From the NCBI GenBank assembly GCA_964589725.1, contig CAZPUJ010000151.1, forward strand, positions 1 to 13,788: a stretch of DNA of 13,788 bases. Reading direction: 5' to 3'. Below are positions 1-6,285 of the stretch, one piece after another. This stretch comes from CAYSHJ01 sp964589725 (lineage in GTDB: Bacteria > Planctomycetota > Planctomycetia > Planctomycetales > Planctomycetaceae). Numbering within the stretch: position 1 is the first letter of the stretch; each line of letters starts with the position of its first letter. The notes under the pieces were generated by a model that did no database searches, was not told where the DNA came from, and saw only the letters and a list, made by a program, of their open reading frames with translations. The position numbers and the translations under genes were made by a program.

Positions 1-71
1 TGTGGCAGAATTTCGCGCGCGGGTTGTCGTATCTGCCGACGGCGGACGCGGCGGAAGCGGCTGAGAGTTGA
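1..71 (+). CDS. C-terminal end of an unidentified gene (partial)
   Basis: Reading from base 3 gives about 22 residues (WQNFARGLSYLPTAD..., then alanine- and glutamate-rich) before a TGA at 69-71. The composition looks like an ordinary protein tail, and the other two frames give arginine- or glycine-rich strings. The gene begins outside the window. Too little is visible to name a family, and the call rests only on plausibility of the frame. Confidence 0.35.
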   Translation, partial: WQNFARGLSYLPTADAAEAAES

Positions 72-128
72 GGCTGTCACCCATGCGACTACCTCCTCCG
101 TGCCGGCCCCGTCGCAGGGGGAATTGTC

Positions 129-1400
129 GTGTCTGCAACCGCCGTTAGTGGAGTCGTTGAACACAATGGCCAGCATGTGCCTTGCCTTGTTGAGATACTT
201 GAGCAGTTCGGATGGCGTGTTAACAACGTTCGTGGTCAACTTTCTCTCACAGCGAGAAAGATTCGACTCGCAAAAAGGAATCAGCAAAAGGCGACGGCGT
301 TGGCGTTAGAAGGCGACGACGCGAACTTAGCGGTCGAACTTCACAGCTTCGAGAATCTGCTGGACGAATGCGTCGATTGGCCACGGCTCAGAACAGGGCT
401 TTCGTCCACGGAACTATTCAAAGTTGGTTTGACCGCGTTAGAAGGCGAAGCCGAGAAGTTAGAGGTCAAACGTGAGCGCTACGAGAATCTGCTCGACGAA
501 TGTGTCGATTGGGCATGCCGCAGAACAGGGCTTCTGACCGAGCAAATTCTGCGCGTCGCTTTCAAACAGAACTTTGACGACGAGCCTCTCCAGACGGAAT
601 ATCGAGCCCTGGCCGTGCTTGACGAACGCGGCGAAACCGCCGACCTATGGAGAGCATTGTTATCGAATGATCGGGACGCCCTTGTCTCTGTCAATCTCTT
701 GCGATCCCGCGAATCAATGCCGCGAGCAAGCGAGACGGCGGTTGAATCTCCGAAGTTGCACCAACCACCGGTGGAGCTGGCGGCCGGTGACAGTGGTGAC
801 GTCACCGAATCAGAATTTGTGTTTCAACCGGATGGGGACGGATATTTCCTTCGTGGGTTCGGCGAGGAAGGGCATGTCACTGCAACGGGAGCGACGGGGC
901 TTCACGACATCTATCGGCTTGTTCAATCGCCGGGCGTGCCGGTGCCAATGCTTGAACTCGACGCGGGGCGTGGGGCAAAGCATCTGGGTGGTGATTCGCA
1001 AAGCAAGCAACCGATCGCAAACAGTCAGACGCGGCAAGACATCACCGACAAACGAAGGGACCTGCAAACCGAAATCGAACGTGCTGACTCCGAATTGGAT
1101 AAATCGGAGTTGCACGACGAATTGGAAAAACTCAACGCCGGAGCGTCGAAGCTCTTCGGATTGAAAGGCATGCCTCGGGACGTCAACAACCCGAACGACA
1201 AGTTGCGGCCAAAGATTCACGGACGAATCGGTGATGCTTGCGAGAAGCTCAAGACTTGTAAGCCGAAACCGTTCCCTAAGATTGCCGAACATTTCAAGTT
1301 GACGACCGGTGCGACGGACGGCGCGTGTTTCGTCTACAAACCCGGCATTCCGAACCTTCTTTGGCGAACCGAGCCAACAAGTAAGCCGCAAACTTACTGA
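129..1400 (+). CDS. hypothetical protein with internal tandem duplication
   Basis: This 423-residue protein matches no family I recognise. I chose the GTG at 129 because AGGGGG (about 115-120) sits 8 bases upstream. Residues 59-146 contain two 44-residue units, both carrying ENLLDECVDW, so part of the protein arose by in-frame duplication. Residues about 300-345 are rich in charged residues (ERADSELDKSELHDELEKL) and probably form a coiled coil. The C-terminus (about 345-423) is basic, with several K/P/G turns and a small globular look (KIAEHFKLTTGATDGACFVY). No signal peptide or membrane segment is seen. It sits directly upstream of the excisionase operon, and its last 20 bases overlap the first copy of the GTAAG...CTTAC inverted motif. 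I infer an accessory gene of the integrative element; its function is unknown. Confidence 0.7.
   Translation: MSATAVSGVVEHNGQHVPCLVEILEQFGWRVNNVRGQLSLTARKIRLAKRNQQKATALALEGDDANLAVELHSFENLLDECVDWPRLRTGLSSTELFKVGLTALEGEAEKLEVKRERYENLLDECVDWACRRTGLLTEQILRVAFKQNFDDEPLQTEYRALAVLDERGETADLWRALLSNDRDALVSVNLLRSRESMPRASETAVESPKLHQPPVELAAGDSGDVTESEFVFQPDGDGYFLRGFGEEGHVTATGATGLHDIYRLVQSPGVPVPMLELDAGRGAKHLGGDSQSKQPIANSQTRQDITDKRRDLQTEIERADSELDKSELHDELEKLNAGASKLFGLKGMPRDVNNPNDKLRPKIHGRIGDACEKLKTCKPKPFPKIAEHFKLTTGATDGACFVYKPGIPNLLWRTEPTSKPQTY
303..566 (+). repeat. 132-bp in-frame tandem duplication
   Basis: Two adjacent 132-bp units (303-434 and 435-566) inside the 423-aa gene. Both start GCGTTAGAAGGCGA and both encode ENLLDECVDW followed by an R-T-G-L segment. 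The best-conserved stretch (about 350-380 against 482-512) differs only at a few silent positions, while the flanks of each unit have diverged. The unit length is a multiple of three, so the frame is kept. Confidence 0.8.
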
Positions 1401-1417
1401 GTAAGCCGCCAGCTTAC
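1381..1417 (+). promoter_or_regulatory. paired inverted motif (putative operators)
   Basis: Two 17-bp copies, GTAAGCCGCAAACTTAC (1381-1397) and GTAAGCCGCCAGCTTAC (1401-1417), are repeated in direct order 20 bp apart, about two helical turns. Each is an inverted repeat with GTAAG/CTTAC arms and a 7-bp centre. Between them CTTACTGAGTAAG is a third possible pairing. They lie 80-120 bp ahead of the excisionase-like start. A related motif abuts the XRE regulator start at 4767, so the XRE protein is the natural candidate ligand. That link is inference. Confidence 0.5.
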
Positions 1418-1468
1418 GCCATTTCCTGTGAGTGGCAGTGAGGGCCAATCGGTCACATCGACTGACGC

Positions 1469-1492
1469 CTCCTGCCGCCGAACTCGCAGGAG
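1469..1492 (+). promoter_or_regulatory. hairpin covering the Shine-Dalgarno of the AlpA-like gene
   Basis: CTCCTGC (1469-1475) can pair perfectly with GCAGGAG (1486-1492) across a 10-base loop. The 3' arm contains AGGAG, the Shine-Dalgarno sequence for the ATG at 1499. When folded, the ribosome site would be hidden, which could throttle excisionase translation. The stem is short, so this is a suggestion only. Confidence 0.35.
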
Positions 1493-1498
1493 TATCCT

Positions 1499-1723
1499 AT
1501 GTCGTCTGCCGTTGTCTCGGAGTCCGCCCTGTTGACCGTGAAACAGGTCGCCGGACTGTTGGGGTGTAGCTCGCGCCACGTCTATCGGTTGGCTGATCGA
1601 GGCGCGATGCCGCGCCCACTAAAGCTCGGAAGTGTGCTCGTCCGATGGGACCGCAGTGTTGTCGAATCTTGGATTGCTGGCGGCTGTAAGTCCGTCCGCA
1701 CCGCCACGAAGGGCGGTGCATGA
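1499..1723 (+). CDS. AlpA/excisionase-like helix-turn-helix protein
   Basis: A 74-residue protein with a MerR-like winged HTH of the AlpA/excisionase (HTH_17) type. LLTVKQVAGLLGCSSRHVYRL (residues about 11-31, helix-turn-helix) is followed by DRGAMPRPLKLGSVLVRWDR and VVESWIAGG, the usual wing and final helix. Such proteins bind DNA and act as recombination directionality factors or transcription regulators of mobile elements. The start is set by AGGAG (1488-1492) six bases ahead of the ATG. The stop overlaps the next start (ATGA at 1720-1723), so it is translationally coupled to the ParB/Spo11-like gene. An integrase is encoded 4.5 kb downstream, consistent with an Xis role but not proof of it. 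Confidence 0.8.
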   Translation: MSSAVVSESALLTVKQVAGLLGCSSRHVYRLADRGAMPRPLKLGSVLVRWDRSVVESWIAGGCKSVRTATKGGA

Positions 1724-3243
1724 TGAAGCCGAAATCGAAACGCAAACGAACGGCCAAGCAGCGTCCCGACCAATTTGGTTCGTTGGAGCCAGACAAGTTT
1801 GAACCCAGCGAGCAGATTCGCCGGGTGCATTTCATGGACTTGCAACCGTCGCCTGAGAACCGTCAGCTCTACAAGGATCGGACGAGCAGTCATCTGGATC
1901 ACGAGCGGATGATTGCAAGCATCAAGAGCAAGGGAGGCGTGCAAGAGCCGCTGCTCATGTCGGCGGACGGCTTCATCATCTCAGGTCATTTCAGGCACGA
2001 TTGCAGTCCGAAGGCCGGCTACGACGAGGTGCCGATCATCGTCAAAGACCTGCGACGCTGGCAGCACACATCGGACGAGTGGTTGGCCATTTTGCGGGAA
2101 CACAACGTCGGCCGAGAGACGACATTCGACGAGCGAGTGCGCGAGAAGATTGTGGACTTGAATCCCGACGAGACGATGCGGGCTGTCGTCGATGACCAGG
2201 TTAAGCGTTCACGGCTAAAGACCGCGACCGTAGACATCCCGGACGAGATCAAGGTACGAGCCAAGATCACCAGTCAGACGCGGGACTTTGCGGATGCCAT
2301 CATCGGGATTTTGGCCGGCGATTTGAAGGATTCGTTGCCGGTCAACGAGCGAGCACTTTTTTACAGGCTATTGCCGCCGACGAATGTCAGGACGAGTCGC
2401 GGGAAGGCTGGCTTCATATTCGGGCGAGCGAAACCAGGATCGAAGAAGAACTCACCCAAAGACATCGCGTTGAGATCAGTCGCCGCACTCAGCAACATGT
2501 TGACACGGCTGCGACTATGTGGCGAGGTGCCGTGGGAGTGGATCTGCGACGAGACGCGGCCTGTAACCAAGTGGAATACTTGGCCCAACGCGGAAGCATT
2601 TCTTGCCGAGAAAATGAAGTCCCTCTTCAAGGGACACGCTCGCGATCTCATGCAGAGTCAGGGCGTACATTATGAGATCATCATCGAGAAGATGACGATA
2701 CAAGGTTTCATCAATCGCGTGGCGGCGAGATACACAATCCCGACAGCGACGCTGCGAGGGAACAGTGGCATCAACGCTCGTTATCTGGTTGCACAGCGAC
2801 ACATCGCATCGGGCAAGCCGGGACTCGTGCTGTTCGTTTTGACGGACTGCGACCCGGCGGGCGACATGATTTGCACCAGCACCGTGCAGTCGATGCGTGA
2901 TGACTTCGGCATTACGAACGTTAGAGCGATTCGCGTGGCGATGACGCACGCGCAAGCGGATGAGCAGGGAGTGTCGGATTCGGTTGACGGATTGCTGTGC
3001 AAAGAATCGTCGGTCACGCCAAAGTTCATCGAGTTGCACGGCCGCAACGACTGCTACGAACTAGAGGCCGTGTCACCCGAAGTGCTCAGTCGATGGCTGG
3101 ACGAGGCCATTCGACACAACATCGACGTTGAGGCGTACAACTCCGAAGTTGCGGCTCAAGCTGTTGACGTTTCGCTGATCCAAGCCACTCGCACAGCGAC
3201 GCTGGAAGTCATCCGCACGTCGGATATCGGCGGTGACGCATGA
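1720..3243 (+). CDS. ParB-type domain fused to a Spo11/Topo VI-A-like core
   Basis: A 507-residue protein. Residues 33-112 form a ParB/sulfiredoxin-type N-terminal domain: LQPSPENRQLY, then IKSKGGVQEPLLM, then ISGHFRHDCSPKAGYDEVP (the G-x-x-R of ParB at 89-92). From about residue 190 the protein resembles Spo11/topoisomerase VI subunit A. VNERALFYRLL (208-218) aligns with the RDIFY motif holding the catalytic tyrosine (here Tyr215). A TOPRIM fold follows, with EIIIEK (Glu323), an LRGNSGINARYL segment (345-356) and TDCDPAGD (Asp376 and Asp378). In this family the tyrosine cleaves DNA to a 5'-phosphotyrosyl link, and the TOPRIM acidic residues bind Mg2+. No Topo VI-B/GHKL ATPase partner is encoded nearby, as reported for bacterial 'mini-A' proteins. 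The start overlaps the previous stop. The biochemical role here is not known. Confidence 0.75.
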   Translation: MMKPKSKRKRTAKQRPDQFGSLEPDKFEPSEQIRRVHFMDLQPSPENRQLYKDRTSSHLDHERMIASIKSKGGVQEPLLMSADGFIISGHFRHDCSPKAGYDEVPIIVKDLRRWQHTSDEWLAILREHNVGRETTFDERVREKIVDLNPDETMRAVVDDQVKRSRLKTATVDIPDEIKVRAKITSQTRDFADAIIGILAGDLKDSLPVNERALFYRLLPPTNVRTSRGKAGFIFGRAKPGSKKNSPKDIALRSVAALSNMLTRLRLCGEVPWEWICDETRPVTKWNTWPNAEAFLAEKMKSLFKGHARDLMQSQGVHYEIIIEKMTIQGFINRVAARYTIPTATLRGNSGINARYLVAQRHIASGKPGLVLFVLTDCDPAGDMICTSTVQSMRDDFGITNVRAIRVAMTHAQADEQGVSDSVDGLLCKESSVTPKFIELHGRNDCYELEAVSPEVLSRWLDEAIRHNIDVEAYNSEVAAQAVDVSLIQATRTATLEVIRTSDIGGDA

Positions 3244-3303
3244 CGTTCACCTTCACGTTTCGATCTAGTCTAAAAGTTGGTGCGGAAGGGGGTGACGCAT
3301 GAC
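3232..3303 (+). repeat. duplicated gene junction, 59 bp apart
   Basis: GGTGACGCATGAC occurs at 3232-3244 and again at 3291-3303. It contains the end of one frame (G-D-A-stop) and an overlapping ATGA start each time. The bases after it (TCAC..CACGTT) also resemble each other, so a diverged tandem duplication of the stop/start junction is likely. It has pushed the polymerase-like gene about 59 bp away from the ParB/Spo11-like gene. Confidence 0.6.
3240..3302 (+). CDS. 20-codon ORF bridging two operon genes
   Basis: ATG at 3240 overlaps the upstream TGA, and its own TGA at 3300-3302 overlaps the ATG at 3299. The product would be MTFTFTFRSSLKVGAEGGDA, ending in the same GGDA as the upstream protein. 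It is probably a by-product of the junction duplication. It could still be translated and would preserve coupling between the two large genes. No function is suggested by the sequence. Confidence 0.25.
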   Translation: MTFTFTFRSSLKVGAEGGDA

Positions 3304-4690
3304 CTCACGCCCTCACGTTCCGACGTTCACTCTGCCGGAATCGTTCGATCCACGCGAATTCATGTCTTCGCAAAAGCTCGCAGCGCGGTGGGATGACGCG
3401 CGATATTTTGTCAGCACGATCCTCAGGAAATTGGCTCGGTGGGACGTAGATCATCTCGGCTTAGCTCGGCTACACGCCAAACACCTAAAAAACATCATGT
3501 ACCAAGCGGATTACGCTGCCGTTATCGACGCTCTTGTGGAGGGCAGAGCCGTCGAACGTTTCCCCTACCAAGTCGGCGAACGCTCGTTCGGCTTTCGGTT
3601 GGCGGCGAGGTTCGTGGCCGACAAGCATGTCCGAATGTTGGCTACCGACCAGCGACTGATTCAGCGATTGCAGAAATTCGGCGACGAATGCTCTGAAGAA
3701 CGACAGGCACGGATGATGCCTGTGCATCACGCGCTCTCCAAGCAACAAGGCCGGCTGCAAATTCATGGCGATTGTGCGCGTGAGATCCTTTCGGGACTGC
3801 CCCAAGTCGAGAATCAGTTTGATTGCCAGGGTATTTTGATTGGTGACATCGAAGCCCGTGAATTCCGGCTGAATGTCGGCCAATACGGTCGAGTGGCGAA
3901 CAACATCACGAGCCTCAAGAGGGAACTTCGTGACGAACTGCATGTCGGCGGTAAGAAGCTCGGCAGCGTCGATCTGTCGTGCGCCCAACCAGCATTCGTG
4001 GCCAAGATGATGCAAGACGCCTCGCAGGATATTGACGGTGTGCAGCGACCGAATTTGATCGAATCGGCAAATTTCCGGGTTCCGGGTTTCTTACGAAAGG
4101 GACAGGAAGCCAAAGGCACCGGGAAGGCAAGAGGGGCAGACAGAGAGCAACGGGCGACAGGGGGAAGTAATTATGATTCTAGTGGGGCCGAAGTCGTACA
4201 TTATGATTCTAGTCGGCGAGCGACCCAAAACGCTGACTTTGACCTCTATCGGTCACTGGTGCAGCGCGGCGAACTTTACGAAGTGCTGCTGACCGATCTT
4301 GGTCACACCATCAGCCGCGACGAACTGAAACGCCGCTTCCTGGCCGATGTCGTCGCCAAACGCAAAGCGAGTTTTCGCGGCGGAGAGTATCCTAGCGCCG
4401 TCGAAGACAAGTTCCGCGAACGCTTCCCGACGGTCTATCGCTTCATCCGTGCCGTGAACCGCGACGGATACGAGCACAGCAACCTGATCCGTCTGTTGCA
4501 GCGTGAAGAGTCAGGACTCGTCATCGAGATAGTCGCAGCCGATCTGCTGGCGCGACACCCGCGAATGTTCTGCCTCTCGCTCCACGATGCCCTGTTCACG
4601 ACCGCCGAGCACTTGCCCAAAGTCGAACAGGCATTCCGACGGGCATTCGCTGCGACAGGTTTCCGAATGTCCTACAAGATCGCAGTTTAA
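3299..4690 (+). CDS. putative family-A-polymerase-like palm protein
   Basis: A 463-residue protein preceded by AAGGGGGTG a few bases before the ATG. The C-terminal half has the order expected of a single-subunit (Pol A/T7-like) palm. A motif-A-like LGSVDLSCAQPAF lies at 221-233 (Asp225). A basic helix DELKRRFLADVVAKRK (341-356) may stand for the fingers helix. LLQREESGLVIEIV (399-412) precedes LSLHDAL (427-433), which resembles the HDE/HDS motif C. The lead-in NNITSLKRELRDELHVGGKK also fits phage and mobile-element proteins I recall with an '...D.s..QP...HDsi' pattern. Residues about 262-310 are a low-complexity insert with a duplicated YDSS. I infer a replication or repair polymerase-like enzyme, or an inactive relative; no 3'-5' exonuclease motifs are evident. 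It shares an operon with the ParB/Spo11-like gene. Confidence 0.55.
   Translation: MTSRPHVPTFTLPESFDPREFMSSQKLAARWDDARYFVSTILRKLARWDVDHLGLARLHAKHLKNIMYQADYAAVIDALVEGRAVERFPYQVGERSFGFRLAARFVADKHVRMLATDQRLIQRLQKFGDECSEERQARMMPVHHALSKQQGRLQIHGDCAREILSGLPQVENQFDCQGILIGDIEAREFRLNVGQYGRVANNITSLKRELRDELHVGGKKLGSVDLSCAQPAFVAKMMQDASQDIDGVQRPNLIESANFRVPGFLRKGQEAKGTGKARGADREQRATGGSNYDSSGAEVVHYDSSRRATQNADFDLYRSLVQRGELYEVLLTDLGHTISRDELKRRFLADVVAKRKASFRGGEYPSAVEDKFRERFPTVYRFIRAVNRDGYEHSNLIRLLQREESGLVIEIVAADLLARHPRMFCLSLHDALFTTAEHLPKVEQAFRRAFAATGFRMSYKIAV
4170..4213 (+). repeat. 14-bp direct repeat, 30-bp period
   Basis: ATTATGATTCTAGT occurs at 4170-4183 and 4200-4213, exactly ten codons apart, and encodes YDSS twice (residues 292-295 and 302-305). 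It is AT-rich against a GC-rich gene and lies in the low-complexity segment between the polymerase-like motifs. It looks like an in-frame expansion in a linker. Confidence 0.7.
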
Positions 4691-4752
4691 CCCGTGGACC
4701 TGCGGCGACTGCGAAAAGTGATGACCGCCGTTGACGCTTGCCGATAACGATT

Positions 4753-4766
4753 GTAAGTTGGCTTAC
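4753..4766 (+). promoter_or_regulatory. inverted motif abutting the XRE start (putative autoregulatory operator)
   Basis: GTAAGTTGGCTTAC has perfect 5-bp arms around a 4-bp centre and ends at the base before the ATG at 4767. TTGACG (4731-4736) could serve as a -35 box upstream. A protein bound here would block the ribosome site or the promoter. The arms match those of the paired motifs at 1381-1417, although the centre is 4 rather than 7 bp. Confidence 0.45.
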
Positions 4767-4985
4767 ATGACCACACGATACAAGAAACCGAAGACGTTGA
4801 CCGAGACTCTTCGAAAAGCTATCGCCGACAGCGGGCTTCCGTTCATCGAATTGGAGCGGCAAACCGGAGTGCTCAGGCAATCCTTGATGAAGTTCTCCCG
4901 CAACGAGCAAACTCTGATGCTCGACGCGGCCGACAAGCTGGCGAAGTTCTTTGACCTGGAATTGGTCGAACGGAAAGTGAAGTGA
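4767..4985 (+). CDS. XRE-family helix-turn-helix regulator
   Basis: A 72-residue single-domain regulator. TLTETLRKAIADSGLPFIELERQTG (residues about 10-34) and VLRQSLMKFSRNEQTLMLDAADKLAKFF carry the five-helix Cro/XRE fold, with the recognition helix near RQSLMKFSRNE. It is a DNA-binding repressor type. I chose ATG 4767 over the in-frame TTG at 4731 because homology to this family begins at MTTRYKK and an inverted motif ends immediately before it; no strong Shine-Dalgarno supports either start. Its TGA overlaps the GTG of the Fic gene (GTGA), so the two form an operon. It is likely to regulate itself and, by the shared GTAAG/CTTAC arms, possibly the excisionase operon. Confidence 0.8.
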   Translation: MTTRYKKPKTLTETLRKAIADSGLPFIELERQTGVLRQSLMKFSRNEQTLMLDAADKLAKFFDLELVERKVK

Positions 4986-6145
4986 GCATGGCGTCCAAGA
5001 AAGTCGCGACGAAGCGGACTTCGTCAAAGCCGAATGTGGTGAAGCCCGTGGCCTACCATGCCGGACGATTTCCGCCCGCGGAACTCGATTGGTCTCGGCT
5101 CGTGCCGTTGGTTGGTCCGGCGAACGCGGCGTTGGCTCGATATGACGGGCTGCTCGCGGCGATTCCGAATTCGTCTGTGTTGTTGGCTCCGTTGACGACG
5201 CAGGAAGCGGTGTTGTCTTCTCGCATCGAAGGGACTCAGGCCACGATGGGCGAGGTGCTCGAATACGAAGCGGGCGCGAACGTGGATGGTGTGGCTCCTG
5301 AAAAGGAAGCCGATATCCACGAAGTGTTGAACTACCGCCGCGCCTTGCGGGAGGCGGTGGTGTTGTTGAAGGGGCTGCCGTTGTGCGGCCGGCTGCTCAA
5401 ACAGATTCACGAGACGTTGCTGTCGGGTGTCCGCGGTCACGACAAGGGACGTGGCCAGTTTCGTCGCATTCAGAACTACATCGGCATCCCAGGACGCCCG
5501 ATCGAAGAGGCTCGCTTTGTGCCGATCACTCCCGAACACGTCGCCGATGGAATGAGCCGCTGGGAAAAGTATCTTCACGGAACGGAGTCGGACGTGTTGG
5601 TGCAACTGGCCATCGTTCACGCCGAGTTTGAGTCGCTGCATCCGTTTCTCGACGGCAACGGCCGGCTCGGACGAATGCTGATCCCGCTGTTCTTGTTTGA
5701 GCGAAAGCTGTTGCACAAGCCGATGTTCTACTTGAGCGAGTATTTGGAAGCTCAACGCCAGACGTACTACGACAAATTGTTGGCCGTGTCGCGGGATGAT
5801 GACTGGTCCGGCTGGTGCGAGTTCTTTTTGCAGGCACTCACGGAACAGGCTTCCAAGAACGATGCCAAAGCGCGGCGGATTCTGGAGTTGTACCAGTCCA
5901 AGAAAGACTGGGTCGTGAAGACGACTCATTCGCAACACGCCATCCGCGCCTTGGACTTCCTGTTCGGCAATCCGATTTTCAACGGAACGCATTTTGTGGA
6001 ACAATCGGGCATTCCGGCACCAACGGCCCGGCGAATTCTGAAATTGTGTGCGGACAACGGATTGTTGCGGCAGTTGCGAGCCGGAAGCGGTCGCCGAGCG
6101 GCGGTTTATCGCTTCCCGGCGTTGCTGAAAATCACGGAAGGATGA
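4982..6145 (+). CDS. Fic family protein (predicted AMP transferase)
   Basis: A 387-residue Fic protein. The core motif HPFLDGNGRLGR (220-231) supplies the catalytic histidine (220), the phosphate-binding GNGR loop and the metal-binding Asp224. The flap GQFRRIQNYIG (158-168) precedes it. SSRIEG (79-84) fits the inhibitory helix motif S/T-x3-E-G/N, so this is an N-terminally autoinhibited Fic. Residues about 320-387 (HFVEQSGIPAPTARRILKLC...) form a winged helix-turn-helix. Family members transfer AMP from ATP onto Ser/Thr/Tyr of target proteins; some act as toxins and some regulate themselves. The GTG at 4982 overlaps the XRE stop; ATG 4988 is an alternative start. Its target is unknown. Confidence 0.9.
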   Translation: MSMASKKVATKRTSSKPNVVKPVAYHAGRFPPAELDWSRLVPLVGPANAALARYDGLLAAIPNSSVLLAPLTTQEAVLSSRIEGTQATMGEVLEYEAGANVDGVAPEKEADIHEVLNYRRALREAVVLLKGLPLCGRLLKQIHETLLSGVRGHDKGRGQFRRIQNYIGIPGRPIEEARFVPITPEHVADGMSRWEKYLHGTESDVLVQLAIVHAEFESLHPFLDGNGRLGRMLIPLFLFERKLLHKPMFYLSEYLEAQRQTYYDKLLAVSRDDDWSGWCEFFLQALTEQASKNDAKARRILELYQSKKDWVVKTTHSQHAIRALDFLFGNPIFNGTHFVEQSGIPAPTARRILKLCADNGLLRQLRAGSGRRAAVYRFPALLKITEG

Positions 6146-6166
6146 TCGGATCGTTGTGGCTCACTG

Positions 6167-6248
6167 GTGAGCGACAAGAAAGTTTGTCGATCATAAAACG
6201 TGAAAAGTGAGCGACAACGGATTTTGTAGCGCATGGGTGAGCGACAAC
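6167..6248 (+). repeat. three helically phased GTGAGCGACAA repeats before the integrase
   Basis: GTGAGCGACAA is at 6167-6177, 6207-6217 and 6237-6247, all in the same orientation, spaced 40 and 30 bp (multiples of about one helical turn). The first copy also forms an inverted repeat with TTGTCG at 6184-6189. They fill the gap between the Fic and integrase genes. Partial matches (GAGCGACA at 7873-7880, GCGACAA at 7917-7923) lie near the tRNA end. Integrase arm-type sites or an iteron-like control region are the likely roles. Confidence 0.6.
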
Positions 6249-6285
6249 GAAAATCGTCATTCCAGAGGCTAGAGAGGGCGAAACG

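Noticed and set aside
810..1448. Minus-strand ORF of 212 aa
   Set aside because: Lies antisense to the 423-aa gene, which has a good ribosome site and an internal coding duplication.
4731..4766. TTG start giving the XRE protein 12 extra residues
   Set aside because: The extra codons cover a possible promoter and the inverted motif, and family similarity starts at the ATG at 4767.
5024..6004. Minus-strand ORF of 326 aa
   Set aside because: Antisense shadow of the Fic gene; composition is rich in R, H and Q with no family signal.
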